Shown piece by piece: positions 23,780-32,830 of a stretch of DNA of 64,000 bases. Source of the DNA: Ignavibacteria bacterium (GTDB lineage: Bacteria > Bacteroidota > Ignavibacteria > Tepidaquicellales > Tepidaquicellaceae); NCBI GenBank assembly GCA_036262055.1, contig DATAJP010000002.1, forward strand, positions 1,074,177-1,138,176, in the 5' to 3' direction. The position numbers and the translations under genes are program-made. A model generated the notes under the pieces. That model ran no database searches, had not been told where the DNA came from, and was given only the letters and a program-made list of their open reading frames with translations. Each line of letters opens with the position of its first letter. Position 1 is the stretch's first letter.

Positions 23780-24530
23780 GTTGTTTTAAAACTTTTTCAA
23801 TCATATCCAATGAATTTTTTATCCTATCTTGTTTATGTTTATCTAAATAATATGAAACTTGATTTGTATTAAATGCTAAATTATTTAGAATTGGTAATAT
23901 TTTTAAAATATTCTCACACATATATCCAATTTCTATAGAATGCAATTTAGGAACATAATGGATGAACTCATCTCTAAGATACTCTATAGATTCTAATGCT
24001 TTAATCTGTTCATCAGTTATTATAACATGCCGAGAATGAATATACCTAGCCATCCAAAATTCTTGATCTTGAACTCTTGCAATTGCGGTCCAGAAAGAAA
24101 TGAGTTTCTCTTTTCTTTTAACTTGGTGCACTTTCCCATTATTATTAAATATTGGTTCAAATTCATGCTCATTCCATTCTATTATGTAACCTTTTTTACC
24201 TCTTTTTATTTTTTTTGACTTCTTCCATTTTTCTTCACCTCTTTTAAACCACTGATTATTATCGTCGTCAAAATTTCTTATTAACACTTGTTCATAATTA
24301 GTACCTTGAAGATTGCATATACAAAATGAATATAATGCATGGTGTATACAAATAATTATCCATTTCCATTTCAGATTATCTTCGCGATTAAAAAAATGAA
24401 TTATAGTTTCTAATGAATCTACCGCATTTTCCAGTACATCAATTGTCATATGAGTTTTACCTTCTCTATTCCAATTATATAGTGAGTTTCTTGTTTCTTC
24501 GAAATTTTCTTCAATTTCTTCTTCTGTCAT
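23772..24530 (-). CDS. HEPN-like hypothetical protein
   Basis: A 252-aa, mainly helical protein. A helical block WKWIIICIHHALYSFCICNL (about 55-74) and a later LRDEFIHYVP with R186-x4-H191 match the HEPN-domain pattern, whose R-x4-6-H motif forms an RNase active site. The middle (about 85-140) is a Lys-rich insert. HEPN proteins are frequent RNase effectors in toxin-antitoxin and anti-phage systems. No MNT-type antitoxin is adjacent. The assignment is by motif only. Confidence 0.45.
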   Translation of the reverse strand: MTEEEIEENFEETRNSLYNWNREGKTHMTIDVLENAVDSLETIIHFFNREDNLKWKWIIICIHHALYSFCICNLQGTNYEQVLIRNFDDDNNQWFKRGEEKWKKSKKIKRGKKGYIIEWNEHEFEPIFNNNGKVHQVKRKEKLISFWTAIARVQDQEFWMARYIHSRHVIITDEQIKALESIEYLRDEFIHYVPKLHSIEIGYMCENILKILPILNNLAFNTNQVSYYLDKHKQDRIKNSLDMIEKVLKQLI

Positions 24531-24609
24531 AAATTAAAATGGTATTTATATTTAGAGCACTTACAAATCAAAATGCTCTATATTTTAAATAAACTAATAA
24601 TAACATAAA

Positions 24610-25881
24610 ATGCTTTTACCAAATATCAAAGAATCATTTCCCATCAAATATTCTTTAAAATCAGACCATCATCAAATACAAAACTTGTTTGATAATTTAG
24701 GGTTACGTAACAAGAAAATATATTTAAAAAATGAGTTTTTAAAACGCTTACTTGCCAATTTGTTTTTATGTAAACGGCTCAATCAATGGTGCGCATACTC
24801 AAGAGCTAAGACTTATTACTCCGGAGCAAGTAGATACAGGTATAATTTCATGACTTACGATTTGGTTGTGAAAACTATGGACGCTCTTGCTATTACCGGG
24901 TATTTAACTCAGGAAATCGGCTATAACAATCCTGAGTATGGAAAGGGAGTATTATCAAAATTTTATCCAACCAATAAAATAAATGAGTTATTTACTACTG
25001 ATATGACTTTGGTCGATAATATCCAAATAAAAGAAGTTGAACCCACAGAGTATATAATATTGAAAGCAAGAAATTCTGAAAAGAATGTTTATCTTGATTA
25101 TGATGACAATGCAAACATCATTAGAAAAAGACTGCTGCTTAAAGAATATAATTTAGTCCGCCAGGCATGTAGGTTTGAGCTTCCAGGCAGCATTAATGAA
25201 AATCTTGAGTTTATGAAAAAGTATTCAGTTAAGAAAAACTTGAATGGAAACTATGATTTGTTTAATCCATATATCGTAAGGATTTTTAGCGGTGATTTCA
25301 AACGTGGCGGCAGATTTTACAGAGGAATTGAAAGCAACATGCCAAAGGAGCTTAGAGAACAGCTAATGATAAACGGACAGAAAACTGTTGAAGTTGACTA
25401 TAGCTGTATGCATATTAGAATGCTGTATAATATGATGGGAATCGACTATAAGGATGATGCTTATGCCGCTCTCGCTCAGGGTGATCCGGATTTAAGGAAA
25501 AAATATAAGCTGACAGGTTTAATTTCAATTAACTCAACAAATGAAACAAACAGCATAGGTGCAATGAGAAATGAGTTCAGAAATAATGGGCTTTGTAAGG
25601 ATTCTAATGAATTAACCAACAAAAACATGATGCAGTATTTAACCAGCTGGAAAACTGAACACGCGCGAATCGCCCGGTTTTTCAATAAAGATGTGGGTGT
25701 AAAGCTTCAGTATAAAGACTCAAAAATAAGCGAGCGGATAATAAAGCATTTTACTAAGAAGGGTGAGCCGGTTTTATGCATTCATGATTCTTTTATTGTG
25801 AGGGAAGGACTGAAAGATGAGCTCAAAGAATGTATGGTAAAATCATATGAAAAGGAAATGAGTTTTGAACCAAAGTTATGA
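24610..25881 (+). CDS. Family A polymerase-like palm protein, possible element replicase
   Basis: A 423-aa protein. GGRFYRGIESNMPKELREQL precedes TVEVDYSCMHIRML (D263), which resembles polymerase motif A of family A DNA polymerases and T7-like enzymes (DYSQIELR). Near the C-terminus, VLCIHDSFIV resembles motif C (HDE/HDS), consistent with a second metal-binding Asp. A full polymerase fingers domain is hard to see and the protein is short, so it may be a specialised priming or replication enzyme. It follows the HTH genes on the same strand and fits a replication module of a mobile element. The exact family is not recognised. Confidence 0.5.
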   Translation: MLLPNIKESFPIKYSLKSDHHQIQNLFDNLGLRNKKIYLKNEFLKRLLANLFLCKRLNQWCAYSRAKTYYSGASRYRYNFMTYDLVVKTMDALAITGYLTQEIGYNNPEYGKGVLSKFYPTNKINELFTTDMTLVDNIQIKEVEPTEYIILKARNSEKNVYLDYDDNANIIRKRLLLKEYNLVRQACRFELPGSINENLEFMKKYSVKKNLNGNYDLFNPYIVRIFSGDFKRGGRFYRGIESNMPKELREQLMINGQKTVEVDYSCMHIRMLYNMMGIDYKDDAYAALAQGDPDLRKKYKLTGLISINSTNETNSIGAMRNEFRNNGLCKDSNELTNKNMMQYLTSWKTEHARIARFFNKDVGVKLQYKDSKISERIIKHFTKKGEPVLCIHDSFIVREGLKDELKECMVKSYEKEMSFEPKL

Positions 25882-26559
25882 GGTGTGTTTATGTAATGTT
25901 CTTTTTACTTATACATATTCTAATACTAATACTCACCATCAATCATTATAACATAATATCATCATAACATGTATCAGACATCCCACACACCACATACCAT
26001 ACTACTTCCCCCCTTCCTTCCTTCCAGAAAGAGGGTGAAATGTTAAAAAAGCTTTGAAAGCAGTTTGTTTTCAATGTTAAAAAACAATTTTTTAAAGAGA
26101 TTTTATAAAGTTGTTATTAACATTCCATATAGATTCAACTAATAAAAAATTAAAAAAAGAATTTCAAAAAATTCATAAGAACTAAAAATGAATATTGATA
26201 AAAAAAATAATTTCTATTATGTTGTTTTGAGAGAAAATGAAGTTACAACTAATCCAGTTCAATTGACATTAATTTGAGGACGGACGTTATAATTCAGATA
26301 TGACGTGTTTGGACCTCCCCATCATGATGTCAAATTCAATGCTCTAAAATAGTCTTTAAGATATCGCCAATCAATAAAAAATTGGACGATTCGAATTCGT
26401 TATAATCAAGAAGGTACTTTATCTTGAAAATGATGAATTATATACTAACTACATTTTATGCACAAAGAACATTTGTATCTATATATAATATTTAGATACT
26501 AAAGTTGTTATGCATATATGCAGACTTTTAAATATTATTTATAAACTTAATTTTAAAAT
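25882..26559. other. Long non-coding region with low-complexity tract and ORF remnant
   Basis: A stretch of 678 bases with no convincing gene. At 25910-26035 lies a degenerate CATA/ACATC tract followed by pyrimidine runs (CCCCCCTTCCTTCCTTCC) and CCAGAAAG. A possible 29-aa ORF at 26188-26277 (MNIDKKNNFYYVVLRENEVT) has no clear ribosome binding site and looks like a gene remnant. The rest is plain A+T-rich DNA. Confidence 0.5.
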
Positions 26560-27291
26560 ATGAAAAATAAATTTCGCTATAAAATAAAAACTGAAACAGA
26601 ATATGGGAGTTACGAAGATAAATGGATACTAAACTACCCCTTTTATGATAAACCTTTGTTTTACGATGTAAACGCAATGGCTTTTGATAATAAAACAAAG
26701 GTTTCTACACGATTCAAAAAAATCTTTAAAAATGTGAGAAGAGCTACAGCCCAACTTCGATATATAAGTAACCAATTAGTGGATTCAAACCCTAAACCGC
26801 TAATCGACCATTTGTCAACAATAGCATTTTATAGTGACAGGATCCATTGGTTTAAAAATTATTTTAGAAGGAATGACTTAATTTATGAAAGATATCCTGC
26901 ATTATATGAATTAGCAACTTCTTCCCAAATAATTTTAGATTTATTAGGATTTTATGAAAGTTTTTATCTAGAAAAAATAGAATTTGAAGACAACAAATAC
27001 TTTATGAACTTAATGCTTAATGATTCCGAAAAAATTTATTATGAAATATTAAAAGAAGAAAAAAGTATGGAATCTAGTTCAGATCCTGAAATAAAAAAAA
27101 GAAAAAAGGTAGAATTAATATCGAGTGTTCTAAAAAGGATTCTTAATGATAAAAAGTTTAAAAATAATTCCTATATTAAAAGATTAAAAGCAAGCAAAAA
27201 TAATACTTTTAGTGATATGTGTTTAAAACTTGAAAAATCTTATTATACTTTTATAAAGAGAAGGACAAATGTGAAAAGTAACAAATTGTAG
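26560..27291 (+). CDS. Hypothetical helical protein
   Basis: A 243-aa basic protein without signal peptide or membrane segment, mostly helical (RFKKIFKNVRRATAQLRYIS, then a KYFMNLMLNDSEKIYYEIL block). No family or catalytic motif is recognised. It stands alone between the replication-like module and the second recombinase cassette. Codon use is as A+T-rich as its neighbours. The reading frame is long and uninterrupted, so it is probably a real gene. Confidence 0.55.
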   Translation: MKNKFRYKIKTETEYGSYEDKWILNYPFYDKPLFYDVNAMAFDNKTKVSTRFKKIFKNVRRATAQLRYISNQLVDSNPKPLIDHLSTIAFYSDRIHWFKNYFRRNDLIYERYPALYELATSSQIILDLLGFYESFYLEKIEFEDNKYFMNLMLNDSEKIYYEILKEEKSMESSSDPEIKKRKKVELISSVLKRILNDKKFKNNSYIKRLKASKNNTFSDMCLKLEKSYYTFIKRRTNVKSNKL

Positions 27292-27458
27292 AAACATCTA
27301 ATAATATTTGATTAAATTTGTTTGATTTTTGCATAAAAACCGCGCTCATTTATAAACTTATTCTTATTTTGTTACTTCAATAGCTTTTTTTTTCCGTATA
27401 AAAACAACCATTTTTGTATTTGTAATTAAAAGTTTAAATAAATTTAAAAAAATAAAAA

Positions 27459-28247
27459 ATGACAAATATAAATTTAGTAGTTAATGGAACTGAAGATAAA
27501 AACAAAATTCTAAAAAAACTCAAGGAATGGTCAAATGAATGTGATAGAGTTTACGAAATCTCCATTCTTAATACAGACCATTTATCTTATAAGGCAGTGT
27601 TAGAAATCGCAAAGACAATTAAGATATATGAGCTTAATATTAAGATTAATATTACTGTTAAGAAACTTGAGATTAAACAATTATTACTTCTATCATCAGT
27701 TAAAAGAAGTAATAGAAAATTCCAAAAAAAATCCTTTATGGATTTCGGGAGCGTAGATGCAGTAAATGAAACACAAGAAATAATAGATACTGCAGATGAA
27801 TTAGATTTCTTCGAAAAAGAAACTAACTTCACGGAAAAAAGGCTCAGAGATTTTATTACTAAAAAGGAGAACCTAAAAGAAGTTAAGATTCTTGAGTTTA
27901 TGAAGGACAATAAGTCTACTTTTACTATAAAAAACCCACAGGCTTCCAAAAAGACCGTGACCCCTCAAGCTGCACTGGTAACACAAGCAACAAAAGAAGA
28001 GGTTTCAAAACCAGCAGATAAGGAAACAACCAATACTCAATCAAATACTGCTAAAGCTGCACAGATAACACAAACAGCAACAGAGGAATCATCAAAATCA
28101 ATTATAGATGAAACTAACAATGAGAAATCTTCAGCCGCTCAAGAAGAATCTTTAGATCAATCTTTAAAAGGATTAATAAGTCCTATAAATAAAGAACAGG
28201 AAGATCCTCTTTTAAAACTTAAACAGGAGGAAATAGTAACAATATAA
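27459..28247 (+). CDS. Cassette protein 1, possible degenerate ClpP-fold with disordered tail (copy 2)
   Basis: A 262-aa protein homologous in position and in its core to the protein at 530-1258. Shared elements are LSY..VLEI, IK....IKI, and L.IKQLLLLSSVKRSNR (about 45-92). Residues 150-262 are Thr/Ala/Gln/Ser/Lys-rich, low complexity and probably disordered, as in copy 1 but with a different sequence. Conservation of the core with drift of the tail suggests the core binds a partner, plausibly the GHKL ATPase encoded 71 bases downstream. No terminator separates the two genes here, unlike copy 1. Confidence 0.55.
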   Translation: MTNINLVVNGTEDKNKILKKLKEWSNECDRVYEISILNTDHLSYKAVLEIAKTIKIYELNIKINITVKKLEIKQLLLLSSVKRSNRKFQKKSFMDFGSVDAVNETQEIIDTADELDFFEKETNFTEKRLRDFITKKENLKEVKILEFMKDNKSTFTIKNPQASKKTVTPQAALVTQATKEEVSKPADKETTNTQSNTAKAAQITQTATEESSKSIIDETNNEKSSAAQEESLDQSLKGLISPINKEQEDPLLKLKQEEIVTI

Positions 28248-28318
28248 ACTCAAAACTCTAATTTTAAATAATCTAAATGGCTCTTCTGCGTGCGAGGAGA
28301 CATTTATAGAATTATTTA

Positions 28319-29992
28319 ATGCACACTAATATAAAACCAAGAATATCTCCTTTAATAATTACAAGTATAGCATCAATGTACAACGATCCGATAAGAGTTT
28401 TAATGGAATTTATAGATAACTCATTTGATTCATTTTCTAATATTGTTCAATCATGTGAAGAAACAAAAAACAACATTAATGTAAATATAAAAGGGAAAAA
28501 ACATATTGACGCTGAGATAACAATATTTGATGATTGTACAGGTATTGATGAATTATCAAGAATTTTAGAAAACATTGGTAACTCAGATAAAAAAGCTCAA
28601 TCCTGGACTAACGGAAGATTCGGATTTGGTATTTTTTCATTTCTGGCTGTTTGCAGCAAAATAACAATAGAAACCAAAACGAAAGGCACAGATATTGTGC
28701 AGAAAGTCGAAATTCTAAGATCTGATTTTGAAAAAGAACAAATATCAGATATAAATTTTATTATAACAAAAATAAAGAAAGGAGGTTTAAACAATTCATA
28801 CACAAAAGTAACATTAACTGATTTCTTAAAAGATAAATGGGAAGAAATTGACGTGAATAAATTGAAAGACGAAATAGAATCTCATTTTGAGTTAATCTTA
28901 AAAGATAAAAGAATAAATGTTACTTTAAAAACTGAAAGAAATAAAACAAAAATCTGTAAGGCTTTTGATTATACATCTATTGAAGGAGAAGAATATAACC
29001 GTTCTTTTCTTTTAGACCCGGGTATTCCGGAATCAAAAGAAAATCCCCGTATAGATGTATTTTTAAAATTCACGCTTAATAGATCGCTTCAAAGACTCCC
29101 GGTTTTTATAACCAAACAGAGAAGGGTAGAACAAGTAAAGCGATTAAAAGTATTTGATTCTAATAATAAAACAAAGATATGGTCTAATCCATATCTTACC
29201 GGGTTTGTTGATACAAAATCCGTTTTAAATCCCACTCTTTCCCGCGATAATTACAGCACTGATCGTAATGCTAAAAGCTTATTCAAAAGACTCCGGGAAA
29301 TTGAACCTGAGATAATTGATTTTGTCAACAAAAATTTAAGCTTACATCAAAAAACTAACATAAGTGAAATTGAAAGCTTAATAAATGATATAGTTAATAA
29401 AACAATTTCGAAGTTTTTAAAAGAAAAGAAAACCCCTGATGAAAAAGATTTTAATGAAGAGTCAGATAAGCCTGATGCTCCATTAATTGAAACAGCAATC
29501 TTTTTAAAACACCCAAAAGAAGCTCAACAGGGATTAAACCAAACCACACAGAAAGGAAAGCCAGATAATGAAATAGCTTCAGAACAATCAAAACCTTTAA
29601 AATTCTATGATTATTATAAATATGGAACATTTAAGGTAAAACCTAAAATAAAAGACATCAACTTAACAATAAGAATAAATCCGGAAGATGAACCGCCTTT
29701 TGATAATAAAGGACGGCATCTAAAATCCGAGTTAATAAACAGTGATGTTATTATTTACAAAAAACATAAAGAGTTTATCGAAAGATTGAGAATTAATGAA
29801 CTTGGAAATGAATCCATAACGGAATCATTAAAGTTCTATATAATCGCAGAGTTCTTAATGCATTACTTTAAACTTAAATATCTGGATGTTCAATGTAATA
29901 TGAATATTCTTGATGAACATAACATACTAATGTTCACCCTGGAAAGATCACTAGAGAAAATTGTGGGTGAACCGATTATAAAATCTTTGTAA
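28319..29992 (+). CDS. GHKL-family ATPase of recombinase cassette (copy 2)
   Basis: A 557-aa homologue of the protein at 1508-3169. The motifs are N-box EFIDNSFDS (E30, N34), G1 FDDCTGI (D71/D72, G75) and G2 GRFGFGIFS (99-107), with SW.NG.FGFGI.SF.AVC preserved between copies. The conserved middle (LPVFITKQRRV, VFDSNNKTKIWSNP) and the C-terminal VIIYKKHKEFIERLR are also shared. A variable, polar insert at about 380-430 differs from copy 1. Preservation of every ATPase motif in two clearly diverged copies argues that ATP binding is needed for the cassette's function. Confidence 0.8.
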   Translation: MHTNIKPRISPLIITSIASMYNDPIRVLMEFIDNSFDSFSNIVQSCEETKNNINVNIKGKKHIDAEITIFDDCTGIDELSRILENIGNSDKKAQSWTNGRFGFGIFSFLAVCSKITIETKTKGTDIVQKVEILRSDFEKEQISDINFIITKIKKGGLNNSYTKVTLTDFLKDKWEEIDVNKLKDEIESHFELILKDKRINVTLKTERNKTKICKAFDYTSIEGEEYNRSFLLDPGIPESKENPRIDVFLKFTLNRSLQRLPVFITKQRRVEQVKRLKVFDSNNKTKIWSNPYLTGFVDTKSVLNPTLSRDNYSTDRNAKSLFKRLREIEPEIIDFVNKNLSLHQKTNISEIESLINDIVNKTISKFLKEKKTPDEKDFNEESDKPDAPLIETAIFLKHPKEAQQGLNQTTQKGKPDNEIASEQSKPLKFYDYYKYGTFKVKPKIKDINLTIRINPEDEPPFDNKGRHLKSELINSDVIIYKKHKEFIERLRINELGNESITESLKFYIIAEFLMHYFKLKYLDVQCNMNILDEHNILMFTLERSLEKIVGEPIIKSL

Positions 29993-30031
29993 AAACGGCA
30001 TAATAAATATGAACAATTTTAAAGACCAAAT

Positions 30032-30301
30032 ATGGATAATATATTTTATAATCAACCTGATGAAGCACTGCGATTGCTTTCGGTAAATCAGGTAAGAAAT
30101 CTGTTAAAGATTTCTCATTCAAAAGCTACAAGACTAATTGTCAGCGGAGAAATAAAACATTTAGTAATTGAAGGAAAAATCAAAGTACCAAAAATTAATG
30201 TATGGAATTATATAAGAACATCACAAAATAACTCTGAAGAAATTTATTCAGACTCCAATGTAAAGCAACATTTATTAAGTATTATGAAAGGAGATGACTA
30301 A
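30032..30301 (+). CDS. Excisionase/MerR-type HTH protein (copy 2)
   Basis: An 89-aa protein with LLSVNQVRNLLKISHSKATR and IEGKIKVPKINVWNYI, the same HTH_17 pattern as copy 1 (LLSVNKVRKLLGLSY). Its stop codon shares one base with the recombinase start (TAATG), so translation is coupled. It is probably a recombination directionality factor or repressor for the adjoining recombinase. Confidence 0.8.
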   Translation: MDNIFYNQPDEALRLLSVNQVRNLLKISHSKATRLIVSGEIKHLVIEGKIKVPKINVWNYIRTSQNNSEEIYSDSNVKQHLLSIMKGDD

Positions 30302-31332
30302 TGGCTTCATGTTATAAGCGAGGGAAATACTGGTATATTGATTATCTTCTAAATGGGAAAAAATATTATATAAACACAAAGCTGCCTTCATCGGCAGCTT
30401 TTAAAACAAAAGCGGAGGAAAAGAAAAAAGAAATAGAATTATATTTAATTAAAGTAAAAAACAAAAATGTAGTTAAAGTTGAAGGATTGTCACTTAAAGA
30501 AGCTAGCTTAAAATACATGATAGAGCATCTGGCAAATAAATCCGTATCGCATAGAGAAAGCTTTTTAAGAGCATATAAACATTTAATTAAGTTAATTTCT
30601 GAAGAACAGAATGTTAAATCAGTTAATAAAGAAATCTTTAATAAATATCTTGAACAGCTTATACCCGGGCGCAGCATTGAAACTATAAGAACTTATATAA
30701 GATATATGAGAATTTTCTTTAATTATTTGGTTGAAGAAAATGTTTTGATTAAATCCCCTGTATCTAAAAAGTTAATGCCAAAAGCTCAAAAGAAACCAAT
30801 AAAGACCTTCGAACCGGTGTTACTGGAAAACACTCTGAATATAGCAAAAGAACGAGATTATCAATATTATCTTGTTCTGCAAATGCTTCTATTGACCGGT
30901 CAGAGACCTTGTGATGTTTTAAGGATAAAATGGAAAGATATAGATTTGCTCAATAAGAAATTAATCGTTAGAATTTCGAAGACAAATAAAATAATTAACT
31001 TTCCAATTTATGATAAACTTGAAGAATTTATTGTGAATGAAATTTATAAGCATTTCAAATGTAAATCAGATGAGGATTTCATATTTGATAAGTTTACTGT
31101 AGAAACTGTTGGACGGAGATTCAGAAGGATAAAAGCATATTTAAACAATAAAGAAAGGGGAATTGACCTTAAAACATTTCGGAAAACATTTGCGAGTAAT
31201 CTTGCTTCAAATGGTATGGAACGTTCAAGGATTGCAGAACTACTTGGACATGATTCGGTGAATACAACTTTTAAATATTATGCAAGTATTAAAAATGATA
31301 GTTTGAGAAAGGAATTAAATGAAATAATTTAA
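30301..31332 (+). CDS. Tyrosine recombinase/integrase (copy 2)
   Basis: A 343-aa protein homologous to the one at 3690-4718 along its whole length, from YKRGKYWYIDYLLNGK to the end. Catalytic residues are R202 (GQRPCD), K227 (ISKTNK), R294 (KTFRKTF), H317 (LGHDSV) and Y326; Lys again replaces the first His of HxxR. No tRNA fragment or AAT(C/T)GCTGA motif lies beside it, so its attachment site was lost, differs, or lies elsewhere. A terminator follows at 31362. Confidence 0.92.
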   Translation: MASCYKRGKYWYIDYLLNGKKYYINTKLPSSAAFKTKAEEKKKEIELYLIKVKNKNVVKVEGLSLKEASLKYMIEHLANKSVSHRESFLRAYKHLIKLISEEQNVKSVNKEIFNKYLEQLIPGRSIETIRTYIRYMRIFFNYLVEENVLIKSPVSKKLMPKAQKKPIKTFEPVLLENTLNIAKERDYQYYLVLQMLLLTGQRPCDVLRIKWKDIDLLNKKLIVRISKTNKIINFPIYDKLEEFIVNEIYKHFKCKSDEDFIFDKFTVETVGRRFRRIKAYLNNKERGIDLKTFRKTFASNLASNGMERSRIAELLGHDSVNTTFKYYASIKNDSLRKELNEII

Positions 31333-31361
31333 ATGAGTAGCAATTATAATTTTAACTAGTT

Positions 31362-31393
31362 AAGACTTATTGAGAAATCAATAAGTCTTTTTT
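31362..31393 (+). terminator. Terminator after the copy 2 integrase
   Basis: AAGACTTATTGA (31362-31373) and TCAATAAGTCTT (31378-31389) form a perfect 12-pair stem with a GAAA loop and a T-run. It ends the cassette transcript 30 bases after the recombinase stop codon. Confidence 0.9.
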
Positions 31394-31471
31394 ATTTATC
31401 ATTCAGAAAAGTTTTTAATGATAATAATTAAATAAGAAATGAAAATTATATATTTCCTAGACAACATATAC

Positions 31472-31699
31472 TTATGCGGCTTGAGAAATGGTGAGAGAAC
31501 TTAATTCATTTTTTAAATTTTCCTTTTCTTTTATTTCATTTATAGCAGCTTTGATTTTTTCAGGATATTTTTCTTCAAGTTTCCAAAAAGTTTTTTACAT
31601 ATATCTTTTAGTTCTTCATATCCGCTGCCCAATCCATATTCGCTGTTTGATTTATCTTCAAGATTTTTAAGATTAACCGGAATATTTATCGAAGATTTT
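31472..31699 (-). pseudogene. Decayed minus-strand gene remnant
   Basis: The minus strand shows two out-of-phase coding pieces: one ending LEEKYPEKIKAAINEIKEK...TISQAA with a stop at 31472-31474, the other reading INIPVNLKNLEDKSN up to about 31590. A frameshift near 31600 separates them. I do not recognise the parent protein. Together with the broken ynfA-like piece upstream it forms a decaying tract between the recombinase cassette and the metal-resistance genes. Confidence 0.4.
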
Positions 31700-31912
31700 A
31701 CCTATAAATATTCCGCCATAAGTTGCATACACTCGACCGAAATTAGATGATTGCATTGCAGCAATTGCTCCATATAAAGCAAGAATTATAAATCCAATTA
31801 TTCCATACCATACAGTTTATCATTCTTCATCTATAACCAGACTAAATATTCTCCACCAATTTCACATAAACCTGCAAGTATAAAAATTCCTACAGACTTA
31901 GCAATGCTATAG
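31700..31912 (-). pseudogene. ynfA: Broken YnfA/UPF0060-like membrane protein gene
   Basis: The minus-strand frames read SVGIFILAGLCEIGGEYLVWL, then stop, then in another frame GIIGFIILALYGAIAAMQ and SNFGRVYATYGGIF. These are the signature helices of the UPF0060/YnfA family of small four-helix membrane proteins. An internal stop and a frameshift interrupt it, and no start codon is evident. It abuts the stop of the 129-aa gene at 31907, so it was probably the last gene of the metal-related minus-strand operon. Confidence 0.7.
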
Positions 31913-32296
31913 TCCCAGTTCAGAGCTAATAAATTCTTTTGCTCCCTCTGTGCCAGTTAATTCTAACCAAGTTTCATTTTTATCTCCGCTTACAAGAAGA
32001 TTAAAATTAAAAAAACCACAGCATTCTCTTTCGGTTTTTATGAATTCAGTAAGTTCATCAAGCATCTCATCTGTTCCGGCAAACTTGAATGCAAATCCAT
32101 TCTGCAATTCTTTTTTTTCAAGCAATTTGGTTTTTAAGCTAATTAGAATTGTTTCTTTCCTTTTTTGCAATTCAGCAGATGTGAGCTTGCAAGCAACAAT
32201 ATTTTCTTTATTCATTTCAGATGTATTTTCCTGAGAATAAGAGTTCTCAATGCAAAGAAAACAGAATATAAATATTAATGACCAAATTAATCTCAT
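31907..32296 (-). CDS. Secreted small protein of the metal-resistance operon
   Basis: A 129-aa protein with an N-terminal signal peptide (about 1-20, ending SYSQE). The mature part, starting CKLTSAELQKRKETI and containing FIKTERECCGFFNF, resembles a small family often found beside mercury or other metal-resistance genes. The CC pair could bind metal. It lies 3 bases downstream of the TRASH/YHS-type protein on the same strand, so they are probably co-transcribed. Confidence 0.6.
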   Translation of the reverse strand: MRLIWSLIFIFCFLCIENSYSQENTSEMNKENIVACKLTSAELQKRKETILISLKTKLLEKKELQNGFAFKFAGTDEMLDELTEFIKTERECCGFFNFNLLVSGDKNETWLELTGTEGAKEFISSELGL

Positions 32297-32299
32297 TGC

Positions 32300-32707
32300 T
32301 TAATTATATTTATTTAAGATTTTTTCAGGATCTTTATTGAATTTTTCTTTACATTTATTATTGCAGAAATAATAGGTTGTTCCGTCATGAGATGTTGTAA
32401 TGCTTTCTTTGGCATCATCTTCATTACAGATTGGACAAGTAGCAACACCATTTGTATATTTGATAGAAGCTGCTTTAAATTCTCCCACACATCCTTCACA
32501 GCAGAATAAATATTCTTTGCCAAGATACATAAGTTTTGCACCTTTTCCTTCTTTAATGACTTCACCGGAAACCAAGCATGTTGCACTATCAGATAATTCA
32601 CGGTTTTCAGGGCCAATTTTAGCTGATAAAGACGAATTAAACGTTAATAACATTGCAAATAATAAGAATAATAATGATAAGTTTTTCATAAGTATTTTTA
32701 ATTTCAT
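32300..32707 (-). CDS. Exported double YHS/TRASH-like metal-binding protein
   Basis: A 135-aa protein with a signal peptide (about 1-29, ending SLSAK). Two similar metal-binding units follow: CLVSGEVI...YLFCCEGCVGEF and CPICNED...YYFCNNKCKEKF. Each has the Cys pattern of TRASH/YHS domains that bind heavy metals or act as metal sensors. It is likely a periplasmic metal-binding protein serving the divergent efflux operon. ATG at 32707 is used; a second in-frame ATG lies six codons in. Confidence 0.75.
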   Translation of the reverse strand: MKLKILMKNLSLLFLLFAMLLTFNSSLSAKIGPENRELSDSATCLVSGEVIKEGKGAKLMYLGKEYLFCCEGCVGEFKAASIKYTNGVATCPICNEDDAKESITTSHDGTTYYFCNNKCKEKFNKDPEKILNKYN

Positions 32708-32830
32708 TCAAGTTAACAAATAATGGCAAATTTTTAAATATTAATATTAATAAAAATACATTCTCTAATTTAAGAAGTTGACTAAATTATTATAGATTGC
32801 CAATCTTAATTAAATAACATATTTTTATTT

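Larger units (their letters stand above)
27459..31332 (+). mobile_element. Four-gene recombinase cassette, copy 2
   Basis: Second occurrence of the module described at 530-4718, in the same orientation and ending in a terminator at 31362-31393. It lacks a recognisable att site in its immediate flank. The spacing between its genes is tighter (71, 39 and -1 bases) than in copy 1, suggesting a single transcript. Confidence 0.75.
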
